From JANQEU01 sp965242805 (lineage in GTDB: Bacteria > Bacteroidota > Bacteroidia > Cytophagales > Cyclobacteriaceae), in contig CBDETD010000002.1 of assembly GCA_965242805.1 (NCBI GenBank), forward strand, positions 806,001-870,000: a DNA stretch of 64,000 bases, written 5' to 3'. This document shows positions 1-8,805 of this stretch, piece by piece. Positions within the stretch are counted from its first letter, which is position 1. Each line of letters begins with the position of its first letter. Both the position numbers and the translations under genes were made by a program. Below the pieces are notes generated by a model, which saw only the letters and a list, made by a program, of their open reading frames with translations, was not told the DNA's origin and searched no databases.

Positions 1-90
1 TTAAGTAATTTTGAAAATATCGCTATTCTAGCCTCATAAATCAAGTGTTTGACTAAACTAGGTTAACATTGCACAGATCAGTTCTGCACC

Positions 91-1284
91 ATGAAATATC
101 TCCTTGTTTTTATCACCTCTATTCTTGCATACACAGGCTTTTCACAAAGCAAAGTACTGGTCACGGATTTTGTATTTTACAATAACTATGATCTGAACAA
201 TGATGAATGGATCCCTGATTATTTCACAAGGTCAAACTCTTCTCTTGATGGTCTTAAGTCTTTACTTTCTCAACTACTTACTTCCAATTTTGGAGTAGAA
301 GAAATAAGTCACCATGAAAATCCCGAATTCGCAGGATATCCTGAAGATCTGGAGGATTTTTCAGAAATGTATGTTGAAAGGCATAGGAAACTTATCAAGA
401 AAGGAGGTTACGACTATTATTTCAAATTGTCAGGGCAAATTTCCCAGACCAGCGTAAGTACGGAAAAAACGAAATACGAATTCTCACTACAAGGCAGATT
501 ATCCGATAAGAAAGGAAAGAAGGTATTTAGCAAAACAATTAGAATACCATTTAGGTCTCACTTCAGTGCTGATCGAATATGCAAATCAGAATTACTCGGT
601 GAAGAGGATTTTTATGGCCTTTGGGTTGAGTCCCTGAACCCATTATTTACTGATGAAAAGATAAAATTTGAGTTACGTACATTATATCGACCGGAAGATG
701 AACATTATGCGACAATCGTAAATAGTTGGTCACGCGCTAAACTGAAAGACTACAGATCTCCCAAGCCCACGTTAATGAAATCTGATGGTCAGGAAGTCGA
801 ATTGAGAGTTCGATCGGGAGCTGAGGGAGAAAGTGAAGGACTGAAGTTCCTAAGCGATGACCTTAAACTAAAAACCAAGATCAAAATCCTGAATCCACTG
901 GTTTCAGACGATTGGAAAGTGACCACTACCGCCAAATCAAAAAGATTCCTGGGAATCGCAGAAATTGGTGTGTCCAAAGCTGAAATCGACCTTTCAATTG
1001 GGGACTCAGATATCGTGGCCAAACTCCAAGATGGTATCATCACCATTCCATTAAATGACTTCAATTTAGGTTTGAATTATATTCCCTCATCTCATCTGGT
1101 ACAGATCACTATCAATGGAAAGTTGAAAGCATTGTTACAACCCATAAAAGAACAAAAAAGTCCAAATCTAAAGGTCCTTTACAATGTTTCGGAAGATAAG
1201 GAATTGGGAAATCTCCTAAATATTCACCAGGTATTTCGACAGGCCGTATACACTCTGGAGGAAGCCAGCAATCGAAATGAATAA
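91..1284 (+). CDS. Secreted protein of unknown function
   Basis: I do not recognise a family. The N-terminus (MKYLLVFITSILAYTGFSQ) is a clear signal peptide with probable cleavage around residue 18. The rest (about 380 residues) has no further membrane segment and no cysteine-type lipobox, so it should be periplasmic or outer-membrane associated. Residues about 100-160 contain alternating hydrophobic/polar stretches that look like beta strands. Its stop overlaps the start of the downstream amidohydrolase by 8 bases, so the two are almost certainly co-transcribed and translationally coupled. The 90 bases upstream contain no other gene. Confidence 0.8.
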   Translation: MKYLLVFITSILAYTGFSQSKVLVTDFVFYNNYDLNNDEWIPDYFTRSNSSLDGLKSLLSQLLTSNFGVEEISHHENPEFAGYPEDLEDFSEMYVERHRKLIKKGGYDYYFKLSGQISQTSVSTEKTKYEFSLQGRLSDKKGKKVFSKTIRIPFRSHFSADRICKSELLGEEDFYGLWVESLNPLFTDEKIKFELRTLYRPEDEHYATIVNSWSRAKLKDYRSPKPTLMKSDGQEVELRVRSGAEGESEGLKFLSDDLKLKTKIKILNPLVSDDWKVTTTAKSKRFLGIAEIGVSKAEIDLSIGDSDIVAKLQDGIITIPLNDFNLGLNYIPSSHLVQITINGKLKALLQPIKEQKSPNLKVLYNVSEDKELGNLLNIHQVFRQAVYTLEEASNRNE

Positions 1285-2716
1285 GCTGAAGATCATACGA
1301 TCCATCGTAAAAAGCAGCTGGTTACTGCTGATTATTTTTCACATTCTCCAGGGATGCCTCCCTTCGGACAACATTAAGTCTTCTACATTAGTCCTTTCCA
1401 ATGCAACAATTTATGACGGGAATGGACAAAAAATTTATGGTGCCACTATCGTCATTGAAGGTAGTAAAGTGAAGAATCTGGGATCAGAGGAAGTGGATAT
1501 TCCGGATGGAGCCAAATACCTCGACCTGGACGGTAAGTTCATTACTCCGGGACTAATTGATGCCCATGTACATTACTTCCAGACAGGATTCTACGACTCA
1601 AGACCAGATGCTTTGGACCTCAGGGATTCGCTCCCATACGAGATGGTACAATCATATCAGCGAAAACACCCAAAAAGATACCATGAGGCCTATCTGCGAT
1701 CAGGTGTAACTGGAGTCTATGACGTTGGTGGTTTTCTTTGGTCAATAGAGTTGGCGCAATCAGCTGAGTATGACCTCAATGCTCCGCATGTAGCTGCCTC
1801 CGGTCCCTTGATCACCCTGGCTCCACCCTCATTCATATCAACATTTAACACGCCCGGCTCAAATGTCATAATCTACATGGATTCTGAAGAAACTGTCAGA
1901 AAATCAGTAAGAGAAAATGTGTCCCTTGGAGCGACTGGGATCAAACTTTGGGCACTAGCCGACCAGGATCTCGTCCATAGGTCAACTCTTCAGGCACTGG
2001 AACAAGAAATAGAACGCCAGGGGACCAAACTCATTGTTCATGCTACCGAACTTGTTCCTGCAAAAGCTGCACTGCAATATGGTGCTAAACTTCTCGTACA
2101 CAGCGTATCTGATACAATTGTTGACGATGAATTTATCAGCCTTATGAAGAGAAATGAATGCATTTATACGCCTACCCTTATCGTCACAGGTGGATATGAA
2201 AAGACCATGAGAGCTGTTAATGGAGATCCTTTTGAAATGAAGGATCCCAATGGCGTAATTGACTCCAGAACCTCATCTCTGATATCTAATGCCACTGATT
2301 TCCAGAAATATGTTGACATGGAAGCATTGAAGGAACGACTCAATAGATTCAGAAACTTCAAAGAACGCGAGGATCCAAATATGTTCAAGAACCTCAAAAA
2401 GCTATATGACGCAGGAGTAATGATTGCAGTAGGTACGGATGCTGGAAATCCCGGAACATTGCATGGTATATCAATTTATGATGAAATGGAAGCAATGCAG
2501 AAAGCAGGATTATCAGCGGAAGACCTTATCATCATGGCGACTAGAAATGGTGCGATGGCTATGGACAGGTTGGATGATTTCGGGACATTGGAACCTGGAA
2601 AAATGGCTGACCTGATAATTTTAAATGAGGATCCGGGCATAGATATTTTCAACATGCGCACCATAACCCATGTCATGCGTGGTGGATTTTTACGGCCTGT
2701 TAATGAAAAATTTTAA
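1277..2716 (+). CDS. Amidohydrolase-family lipoprotein (imidazolonepropionase-like)
   Basis: Metal-dependent amidohydrolase. The lipobox ILQGC (Cys27) predicts a lipoprotein outside the cytoplasm. A short beta-sandwich segment (about residues 35-88) precedes the TIM barrel, which opens with GLIDAHVHYF (metal ligands H97 and H99). Further barrel motifs are present in order: GIKLWA (possible bridging lysine), IVHATE, LVHSVSD and VGTDAGNPG (the final-strand Asp), then the C-terminal GTLEPGKMADLIIL stretch typical of imidazolonepropionase-like and prolidase-like members. Length fits the family. Substrate cannot be inferred; cyclic amides or dipeptides are common in relatives. It overlaps the upstream gene by 8 bases and ends 3 bases before the next. 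Confidence 0.9.
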   Translation: MNKLKIIRSIVKSSWLLLIIFHILQGCLPSDNIKSSTLVLSNATIYDGNGQKIYGATIVIEGSKVKNLGSEEVDIPDGAKYLDLDGKFITPGLIDAHVHYFQTGFYDSRPDALDLRDSLPYEMVQSYQRKHPKRYHEAYLRSGVTGVYDVGGFLWSIELAQSAEYDLNAPHVAASGPLITLAPPSFISTFNTPGSNVIIYMDSEETVRKSVRENVSLGATGIKLWALADQDLVHRSTLQALEQEIERQGTKLIVHATELVPAKAALQYGAKLLVHSVSDTIVDDEFISLMKRNECIYTPTLIVTGGYEKTMRAVNGDPFEMKDPNGVIDSRTSSLISNATDFQKYVDMEALKERLNRFRNFKEREDPNMFKNLKKLYDAGVMIAVGTDAGNPGTLHGISIYDEMEAMQKAGLSAEDLIIMATRNGAMAMDRLDDFGTLEPGKMADLIILNEDPGIDIFNMRTITHVMRGGFLRPVNEKF

Positions 2717-2719
2717 GGA

Positions 2720-3520
2720 ATGAAACTATCTAAATTTTACGCTGGTTTGAGCCTGATCTGTTTCTTGATCAATTCATGTGATTCCGTCAAGAACCAAGAT
2801 CAAGAAACAAAAGAAAGTAACAAAGAATCTTCAATCCCAAAAGAATCTTCAATCCCCTTAGATCATTGGGCAAATGCTGTAAACGACCCTTCCGGGCACA
2901 TGAATATCGCATATCTTCCGGAGGCAGTAATCCTTTCTGAAGATGGATCGGTTTACGACAACAGTCAAAAAAGCGAATACTTTGATATACTCAAATCAGA
3001 ACTAGGCTCTTTCGATACCACGTATGTACTTGTTACCGAGAAGTTTGATGACAATCTATTTTATGAAATTGGTCGGCTTCCAACTCAGAAAGGTGAGTAC
3101 AAATACCTGATCATAAAGAAAATTGAAAAAAACACATCATTTCGGGAGTTGGAGATGATGGTGAAAACTGATAATTACCAACCAGATCTTATGGAGATAG
3201 ATGCTGCCAGGTCAGAATGGGTCAGGTTATGCAACCTGCATGATGCCTCCTTGCTGATCACCACTATGTATACCAGCAATGCCGTTTACTATAATCACAA
3301 ACCAGTCATCATTGGGACTGATGCGATCACGAAGGAATATCAATACATGAACAGGCCGGATTATTCGTTGGATCTCACCCCTATTCGTGTAGAACCCGTG
3401 AACTCAACTACCGTCTTTGAGATCGGACAATGCTCAGGCTCGTACGGTGGGAAGTATATAATTGTATGGAGACTTAACCAGAACGGTCAGTGGCAGGTGT
3501 TGATGGATTCAAATCGTTGA
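2720..3520 (+). CDS. Lipoprotein with C-terminal SnoaL/DUF4440-like domain
   Basis: Lipobox LINSC (Cys20) follows a short hydrophobic leader, predicting a lipoprotein. A Ser/Glu/Lys-rich linker follows, containing a direct duplication of the peptide KESSIP (about residues 34-47). Residues about 155-266 resemble the NTF2-like/SnoaL fold (helix ARSEWVRLC, the stretch LLITTMYTSNAVYY, and a closing strand IIVWRLNQNGQWQVLMD), a layout common in DUF4440 proteins. Function is unknown. It is the third gene of a tight three-gene cluster with the amidohydrolase and is followed by a strong hairpin. Confidence 0.75.
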   Translation: MKLSKFYAGLSLICFLINSCDSVKNQDQETKESNKESSIPKESSIPLDHWANAVNDPSGHMNIAYLPEAVILSEDGSVYDNSQKSEYFDILKSELGSFDTTYVLVTEKFDDNLFYEIGRLPTQKGEYKYLIIKKIEKNTSFRELEMMVKTDNYQPDLMEIDAARSEWVRLCNLHDASLLITTMYTSNAVYYNHKPVIIGTDAITKEYQYMNRPDYSLDLTPIRVEPVNSTTVFEIGQCSGSYGGKYIIVWRLNQNGQWQVLMDSNR

Positions 3521-3526
3521 ATATTG

Positions 3527-3570
3527 ATTTGGTGATCACAAATCGGTTCAAAGCGTTGTGATCACCAAAT
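3527..3570. terminator. Perfect 15-bp hairpin between convergent genes
   Basis: The arm ATTTGGTGATCACAA (3527-3541) and its exact complement (3556-3570) flank a 14-base loop. It starts 7 bases after the stop of the lipoprotein gene and ends 9 bases before the end of the convergent cold-shock gene, so it is well placed to stop transcription from both sides. There is no long T-tract, so classical intrinsic termination is not certain. Confidence 0.6.
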
Positions 3571-3579
3571 GAATTCCAT

Positions 3580-3768
3580 TTATGCCAATTTCACATCAAT
3601 TGCACTTGGACCTCTATCCGTCTGTTCGACCTCAAACTCAACAATGTCATTCTCACGGATACGTCCGTTCACGGCACTTTTATGCACAAAAACATCCTTT
3701 TGAGAATCATCTGGTTTGATAAATCCAAATCCTTTTTCCTCGTTGAAAAACTTTACTGTTCCTTTCAT
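3580..3768 (-). CDS. Cold-shock domain protein (CspA family)
   Basis: A 62-residue single cold-shock (OB-fold) domain, a nucleic-acid chaperone. RNP1 is K12-GFGFI-17 and RNP2 is V26-FVH-29; the start MKGTVKFFNEEKGFGFI is canonical. It lies last in a three-gene minus-strand run (desaturase, charged small protein, Csp) with 22- and 14-base gaps, which suggests one transcript for membrane fluidity and RNA chaperoning. It is terminated by the hairpin at 3527-3570. Confidence 0.95.
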   Translation of the reverse strand: MKGTVKFFNEEKGFGFIKPDDSQKDVFVHKSAVNGRIRENDIVEFEVEQTDRGPSAIDVKLA

Positions 3769-3782
3769 TTTACTACTACTTA

Positions 3783-4022
3783 TTAATTTTCATTTTTGTT
3801 AGATTCTTCTTTGTCATTAGACTCTTGTTCTTCGTCTTCAGTGGACTCTGAAGGTTTGGAAACAATATTCCCTTCATCATCGACATAGGCGATCATATCT
3901 TCCAATGAGCCTTTAGATTCTTGATTTTTCTTGTCATGTCTGCGCTGGATCTTCTCTGCCTTCCTTTTTCTTTTCTTTTCTGCCTTTTGCTTCTTTATGA
4001 ATTTATTTTGAGATCTTCCCAT
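3783..4022 (-). CDS. Small highly charged protein adjacent to csp
   Basis: 79 residues with a strongly bipartite charge pattern: the first 35 residues are Lys/Arg-rich (GRSQNKFIKKQKAEKKRKRK), the last 30 are Glu/Asp/Ser/Asn-rich. The middle carries DMIAYVDDEGNIVSKP, a short hydrophobic hairpin-like segment. No named family is recognised with certainty; similar small proteins sit next to csp genes in Bacteroidota. The basic arm suggests RNA binding, but this is inference. It lies 14 bases upstream of csp and 22 bases downstream of the desaturase. Confidence 0.75.
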   Translation of the reverse strand: MGRSQNKFIKKQKAEKKRKRKAEKIQRRHDKKNQESKGSLEDMIAYVDDEGNIVSKPSESTEDEEQESNDKEESNKNEN

Positions 4023-4044
4023 ACGCTTATTATTTATCTTTTAA

Positions 4045-5145
4045 TTATACTGCAACTTTAACCGGATTGTCTTGTCTTCCCAGTGTTTTCAACAATTGGA
4101 AATGATTTCTAAGTGCCCCCGTGAACGTTTCACACGAATAATAAGGCAAGTTATGCCGGGATGCAGTTTCTCTCACAATTTCTGATATTCTTGGATAATG
4201 TACGTGACAAATATTCGGAAACAGGTGATGTTCTACCTGAAAATTGAGTCCCCCAAAAAAGAATGATATCAGATTGTTTTTCATTGCATAGTTGGTGGTT
4301 GTCAGCAACTGATGAACATGCCAATTTTCGTGAATCCTGGGATCGTCCTGTTCAATAAAATCAGAAGTAGGCATCACATGCGCTGTCTGAAATATAATGG
4401 TTAGTAAGAACCCTGTTGCACAATGCATGGTCAAGAACATCAGAACAATAATCCAAGCAGGGTAATTTAAAACCTGTAATGGAATAACAAGAAACATTGT
4501 CCAGTAAATTGCTTTTACGCCAAGAATAAGCATAAGGTGAACGAATACTTCCTTTTGGGATTTAATGAGACCTTTATTCTTGTAGATCGCTAGTTTAATA
4601 AAATCTTTAACAGTAACCCAGATGATCGAGGTTAGGCAATAGAAAAATCCTGCGTAAATATGCTGGTATTTATGGAACCATCTCCTGGGTTGATGTGGCG
4701 TGAATCGGAGCACATATCTTGATTCAATATCTTCATCAGCGTGCTCAATATTTGTATATGTATGATGTAGTACATTGTGCTGCAGTTTCCACATTTCTGA
4801 ATACACTCCAATGACTACTGCGGAAAGACCTACAAAAAAATTCACACTTTTATTTTTAGAGTACGAACCATGAAGTGCATCATGCATAACAGCCGTGCCT
4901 ACAAATGCTTTAAAAACTCCCAACAGGAACCAGCATCCAAAGAGAATTGGTAGTGATGAGATTCCTCCGAAAAGAATAATAGCGAAGGTGAATAGGTACA
5001 GGGAAAGGATAATTATACTCTTACTAATCATTAAACCATCGGCATTCCTACTTACCCCTTCCGTTTTGAAATAGTCATTAACACTCAATATTAGTTCCCG
5101 CGAGAACTCTTTATTGACATCATTAGAAAACTTATATTTTTTCAT
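4045..5145 (-). CDS. Membrane fatty-acid (acyl-lipid/acyl-CoA) desaturase
   Basis: Integral membrane di-iron desaturase of 366 residues that introduces a double bond into acyl chains. Three histidine boxes are visible: H88-DALH-92, H123-NVLHH-128 and the QVEHHLFP box near residue 318. Hydrophobic membrane segments lie at about 40-80 and 190-280. I chose the ATG at 5145 (MKKYKFSNDVNKEF), which matches the usual family N-terminus; the frame stays open to a GTG at 5256, but that extension looks non-homologous. It is the first gene of the run with the charged protein and Csp, fitting a role in cold or membrane-fluidity response. Confidence 0.93.
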   Translation of the reverse strand: MKKYKFSNDVNKEFSRELILSVNDYFKTEGVSRNADGLMISKSIIILSLYLFTFAIILFGGISSLPILFGCWFLLGVFKAFVGTAVMHDALHGSYSKNKSVNFFVGLSAVVIGVYSEMWKLQHNVLHHTYTNIEHADEDIESRYVLRFTPHQPRRWFHKYQHIYAGFFYCLTSIIWVTVKDFIKLAIYKNKGLIKSQKEVFVHLMLILGVKAIYWTMFLVIPLQVLNYPAWIIVLMFLTMHCATGFLLTIIFQTAHVMPTSDFIEQDDPRIHENWHVHQLLTTTNYAMKNNLISFFFGGLNFQVEHHLFPNICHVHYPRISEIVRETASRHNLPYYSCETFTGALRNHFQLLKTLGRQDNPVKVAV

Positions 5146-5392
5146 AAGGCTGGCAACTGAAGGTTTATAATAATATGGGATGTCAACTACAAAGATTTTC
5201 AATCCGACAAAACATCTTAAAGCTCGGATTCTCAAAAAAGAAATGGCGGGAAACACTAATTCTAAAGTGGAATTTCTTTGCTCAAAGACCAGGCAAAGGT
5301 AATACTATAAATATTGATGGATACGAAGGAAGGGAGAAATCATCAAAATACCGCTTACATAGTTACGCTGTGAGTTGACTTTCTGATGATTC

Positions 5393-5400
5393 CATATTTG
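5393..5400 (+). promoter_or_regulatory. Possible -7 element upstream of the M28 peptidase
   Basis: CATATTTG matches seven of eight positions of the Bacteroidota -7 consensus TAnnTTTG and lies 16 bases before the ATG at 5417. A TTG occurs upstream, but its spacing (15 bases) is shorter than usual, so the assignment is tentative. Confidence 0.3.
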
Positions 5401-5416
5401 CGAAAATTCCAAATCA

Positions 5417-6973
5417 ATGAGAACAAGTTCCCTCCTTCTTCTGCTAATGCTTGGTAGCTTATCGTGGACAATACGAGGTCAGGAAGCAGATTCAGCAACC
5501 ATACAAGATATTATTGCAGAAGCCAACGACAACTCCCAACTAGAGGTATTGGCTCATCAACTACTGGATGTAATTGGTCCTCGGCTCGTGGGAACTCCTG
5601 AAATGGAAAAAGCTCACGATTGGGCCGTTGACAAGTTTGAAAGCTGGGGAATAGATGCAAGTAATGAAGAATGGGGTCAATGGAAAGGCTGGCAACGAGG
5701 CATTACCCATGTTGATATGATATTTCCAAGGATCCAAACATTGAGAGCGACACAATTAGCATGGAGTCCGACAACCACCAAGAAGGGAATAGAAGCTGAG
5801 TTGTTGATTCTGGCCGATGTTGAAGATTCGTCATCATTTGCGGAATGGCTTCCCAATGTCAAAGGCAAGCTAGTCATGGTCTCCTTGAATCAACCCACAG
5901 GACGACCGGATGAAAACTGGCAGGAATTTGCAACAGAGGAGTCCTTCAAAAAGATGAAAGAGGATCGTGACTCCATATCCAAAGCCTGGAGGGAAAGAAC
6001 TAGCAAAACCGGATACACCCGAACCACACTTCCGGTGGCCCTGGAGGATGCCGGAGCAGCTGGTATCATATCAAGCAGATGGTCAAAAGGATTTGGGGCA
6101 AACAAGATTTTTGAAGCATACACCAAAAGAATTCCAAATATTGACATATCAATGGAGGATTATGGAATGCTATTCCGATTGGTAGAACATGGGCATAGTC
6201 CCAAGGTCAGGATCGTCGCTGAGTCCAGGGAATTGGGACCTGTACCCACCTTCAATACAATTGCTCAAATCGAAGGTGTCGAAAAACCTGAAGAGTATGT
6301 GATTCTTTCTGCACATTTCGATTCATGGGATGGTGCGACAGGGGCCACTGACAACGGAACAGGTACAATAATCATGATGGAAGCAGCCAGGATCCTTAAA
6401 AAGATATATCCCAATCCAAAGAGGACAATTCTTGTTGGGCTTTGGGGTAGTGAAGAACAAGGCCTAAATGGGTCTCGTGCCTTCGTGGAGGACAATCCCG
6501 ACATCGTGGAGGGAGTCCAGGCATTGTTCAACCAGGACAACGGCACCGGCCGGGTTGTTAACCTTTCAGGTCAGGGATTTTTGCATTCTTATGAATACCT
6601 AGGAAGATGGCTGGATGCAGTCCCCAGGGATATCACTAGACATATAGAGACTTCATTTCCAGGATCGCCAAGGGGTGGTGGTTCGGATTATGCACCATTC
6701 ATCGCCGCAGGAGCTCCGGCATTCTCACTTTATTCCTTGAGCTGGGATTATTGGAATTATACATGGCATACAAATATTGATACCTATGACAAGATCGTAT
6801 TCGATGATGTCAGAAGCAATGTAATTCTAACAGCCATACTAGCCTACATGGCGAGTGAAGATCCGGAGAAGACTTCTCGCGAAAAGAGTGTTCTTCCATT
6901 AAGTCATCGAACCGGGGAACGAATGAAATGGCCTGCTCCAAGAAAATCCGATCGCAAAGGACGATTGGAGTGA
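5417..6973 (+). CDS. Secreted M28-family zinc metallopeptidase
   Basis: Probable aminopeptidase/carboxypeptidase of family M28 (518 residues) exported by a signal peptide (cleavage near IRGQ, residue about 21). Between about residues 100 and 260 lies a long insertion with PA-domain-like features (GKLVMVSL, ALEDAGAAGIISSRW). The catalytic domain holds the expected co-catalytic zinc ligands in order: HFDSWD near residue 300, GATDNGTG, GSEEQGL near 348 (general base Glu plus ligand), NQDNGTG near 374, and WHTNIDT near 450. It transcribes away from the desaturase; a beta-lactamase-like gene follows after 27 bases. Confidence 0.93.
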   Translation: MRTSSLLLLLMLGSLSWTIRGQEADSATIQDIIAEANDNSQLEVLAHQLLDVIGPRLVGTPEMEKAHDWAVDKFESWGIDASNEEWGQWKGWQRGITHVDMIFPRIQTLRATQLAWSPTTTKKGIEAELLILADVEDSSSFAEWLPNVKGKLVMVSLNQPTGRPDENWQEFATEESFKKMKEDRDSISKAWRERTSKTGYTRTTLPVALEDAGAAGIISSRWSKGFGANKIFEAYTKRIPNIDISMEDYGMLFRLVEHGHSPKVRIVAESRELGPVPTFNTIAQIEGVEKPEEYVILSAHFDSWDGATGATDNGTGTIIMMEAARILKKIYPNPKRTILVGLWGSEEQGLNGSRAFVEDNPDIVEGVQALFNQDNGTGRVVNLSGQGFLHSYEYLGRWLDAVPRDITRHIETSFPGSPRGGGSDYAPFIAAGAPAFSLYSLSWDYWNYTWHTNIDTYDKIVFDDVRSNVILTAILAYMASEDPEKTSREKSVLPLSHRTGERMKWPAPRKSDRKGRLE

Positions 6974-7000
6974 TTGTGTGAAAATGGATAAATTGTTTTT

Positions 7001-8389
7001 GTGAAATCGTTTATCCCTATTCTGCTCTTCATTTCATTTCTATATTCCTGTGATACGCCTCAGGATATATCAGATCCAAAAGTTGATAAGATATTTGCTG
7101 AAATCAACAACAGCTCCGATCCCGGATGTGCACTGGGTGTGATCAAAGATGGAGAACTCATTTATTCAAAAGGTTATGGAATGGCAGACCTGGAGCATGG
7201 GATACCAATAAACAACGAGACCATTTTCTACATAGGTTCGGTGTCAAAACAATTTGTAACCATGTGCATTCTTCTATTGGAGGAAGAGGAAAAACTTGAT
7301 CTGGATGCTGAAATCCAAACGTACCTCCCTGATTTCCCAAGGTACGAAGCCCCACTAACGCTAAGACATTTTGTTCATCATACTAGTGGTGTTCGGGACA
7401 ATCTCACTCTTTGGTCACTAACTGGAAAGGACTACCTGGACTATATTGATGACGACGCCATCTATGAATTGATTAAAAGGCAAAAAGAATTGAATTTCAC
7501 TCCTGGAGATCGATATATGTACAGTAACTCCTGTTATTTCATGTTGTCCAAGGTGGTTGAAAATGTCAGTGGCCAGTCGCTCAGAGAATATGCACAGCAG
7601 AACATATTCAAGCCTCTTAATATGAACAACACTCACTTTCACGACAATCATAAGCACATTATAAAAAACCGTGCTTTTAGCTACGGAAAAACGGATTCCG
7701 GATTTGATAACCTCATTATGAGGTTCGATCTGGTTGGATCAGGAGGGCTTTACACAAACGTTAAGGACATGCTGTTGTGGGATCGAAACTTCTACGACAA
7801 CAAGTTGGGAAAAGGAAATCCAGATCTTATTAAAAAAATGCACGAAGACGGTGTATTAAATAATGGTGAAAGTGCAGAGTATGCATTTGCACTGGTTAAT
7901 GGGGAATACAGAGGTTTGAGAACGGTTAGCCACAGTGGCGCACTGGCCGGATACAGAGCAGAGTTAATGCGTTTTCCCGATCAGAACTTCTCGGTAATTC
8001 TTCTCGGTAATTATGATACGTTCAACAGTACCGGAAAAGCCCATCAAGTGGCGGAAGCCTATCTGGGAGATTTAATGTCCAAACCTGAAAATCAATTTTC
8101 TGAAAGCCAATCACAGAATGAAGAAGTAATGATCGATCAACCATCAGATCTGAGTCAGTATATCGGCTCCTTTTATAACGAAGAACTGGATGTTAGTTAT
8201 GTGGTATTTGAGGTAAACAACACTTTGAATTTTACCATTGGATATTCGGATTCAACAACTCTCACTTATACAGGTAACGATACTTTCAGAGGAAACTTTG
8301 AACTTGCATTTATCAGGGATAATGACTTAATCACAGGATTTGTGTTGAATGCTGATCGGGTCCGGAATTTACGTTTTGAAAAGCTTTGA
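7001..8389 (+). CDS. Serine hydrolase, class C beta-lactamase/penicillin-binding family lipoprotein
   Basis: GTG start. A short leader with lipobox LYSC (Cys17) indicates a lipoprotein. The catalytic SxxK is S80-V-S-K83, the YxN-type motif is Y174-S-N176, and the third motif HSGALAGYR occurs in the second half, as in family S12 serine hydrolases. Residues about 380-462 form a C-terminal beta-barrel-like domain of the type often found on these hydrolases. Likely a peptidase/esterase acting on peptidoglycan or small peptides rather than a true resistance enzyme. Its location 27 bases after the M28 peptidase suggests co-expression. Confidence 0.9.
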   Translation: MKSFIPILLFISFLYSCDTPQDISDPKVDKIFAEINNSSDPGCALGVIKDGELIYSKGYGMADLEHGIPINNETIFYIGSVSKQFVTMCILLLEEEEKLDLDAEIQTYLPDFPRYEAPLTLRHFVHHTSGVRDNLTLWSLTGKDYLDYIDDDAIYELIKRQKELNFTPGDRYMYSNSCYFMLSKVVENVSGQSLREYAQQNIFKPLNMNNTHFHDNHKHIIKNRAFSYGKTDSGFDNLIMRFDLVGSGGLYTNVKDMLLWDRNFYDNKLGKGNPDLIKKMHEDGVLNNGESAEYAFALVNGEYRGLRTVSHSGALAGYRAELMRFPDQNFSVILLGNYDTFNSTGKAHQVAEAYLGDLMSKPENQFSESQSQNEEVMIDQPSDLSQYIGSFYNEELDVSYVVFEVNNTLNFTIGYSDSTTLTYTGNDTFRGNFELAFIRDNDLITGFVLNADRVRNLRFEKL

Positions 8390-8400
8390 TCCAGGATTGA

Positions 8401-8709
8401 TCACTGTATTATATCAATTACACCTGAGTAATCAGTAGTTACTACCCAAAAAAGGATGACCATAGTGATAATCAATGTCAAACCAATAATCAAAATGAAT
8501 CTTTGATTGTTTCTGATACGATCTCTTTTGATCTTGGTCTTGAATCGTCCGATCTCATGGATGTTTCCTTCTTTGATATGGATAGGATTATCATCATAGC
8601 TGCTTTTGTACTCATCCTGGATCAACTTCAGTCGTTTCCTATTCTTCAGCAAACCTAAATTTGACTTATGGGAATTGATCATTGAATCTATTGGACCACC
8701 GAAGGACAT
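8401..8709 (-). CDS. Small single-pass membrane protein, unknown
   Basis: 102 residues from the ATG at 8709 (MSFGGPIDSMINSHKSN); the frame is open 12 codons further upstream, but the MSFGGPID start resembles a small protein family common in Bacteroidota. It has a basic soluble N-terminal half (KNRKRLKLIQDEYK), then RFKTKIKRDRIRNNQ, then one membrane helix near the C-terminus (about residues 68-92). Function is unknown. It converges on the serine hydrolase with an 11-base gap and diverges from the gene at 8806. Confidence 0.65.
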   Translation of the reverse strand: MSFGGPIDSMINSHKSNLGLLKNRKRLKLIQDEYKSSYDDNPIHIKEGNIHEIGRFKTKIKRDRIRNNQRFILIIGLTLIITMVILFWVVTTDYSGVIDIIQ

Positions 8710-8767
8710 GATTGTATTTATTGCTCCTATTAATAATAACGTCAATCGTGAGGTTTTGGATCATTGA

Positions 8768-8800
8768 TTTTGCTCAAGTTGGACTGATGACTGTATCTTG
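8768..8800 (+). promoter_or_regulatory. Possible TTTG / TAnnTTG promoter
   Basis: TTTTG (8768-8772) and TATCTTG (8794-8800) are separated by 21 bases, the spacing expected for the Bacteroidota housekeeping promoter. The predicted start lies almost at the ATG (8806), so the transcript would be leaderless; tentative. Confidence 0.3.
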
Positions 8801-8805
8801 TACTT

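Noticed and set aside
5175..5378. Plus-strand frame of 67 residues between desaturase and M28 peptidase
   Set aside because: Lies in the divergent promoter region and antisense to the desaturase 5' end; no domain or plausible start context.
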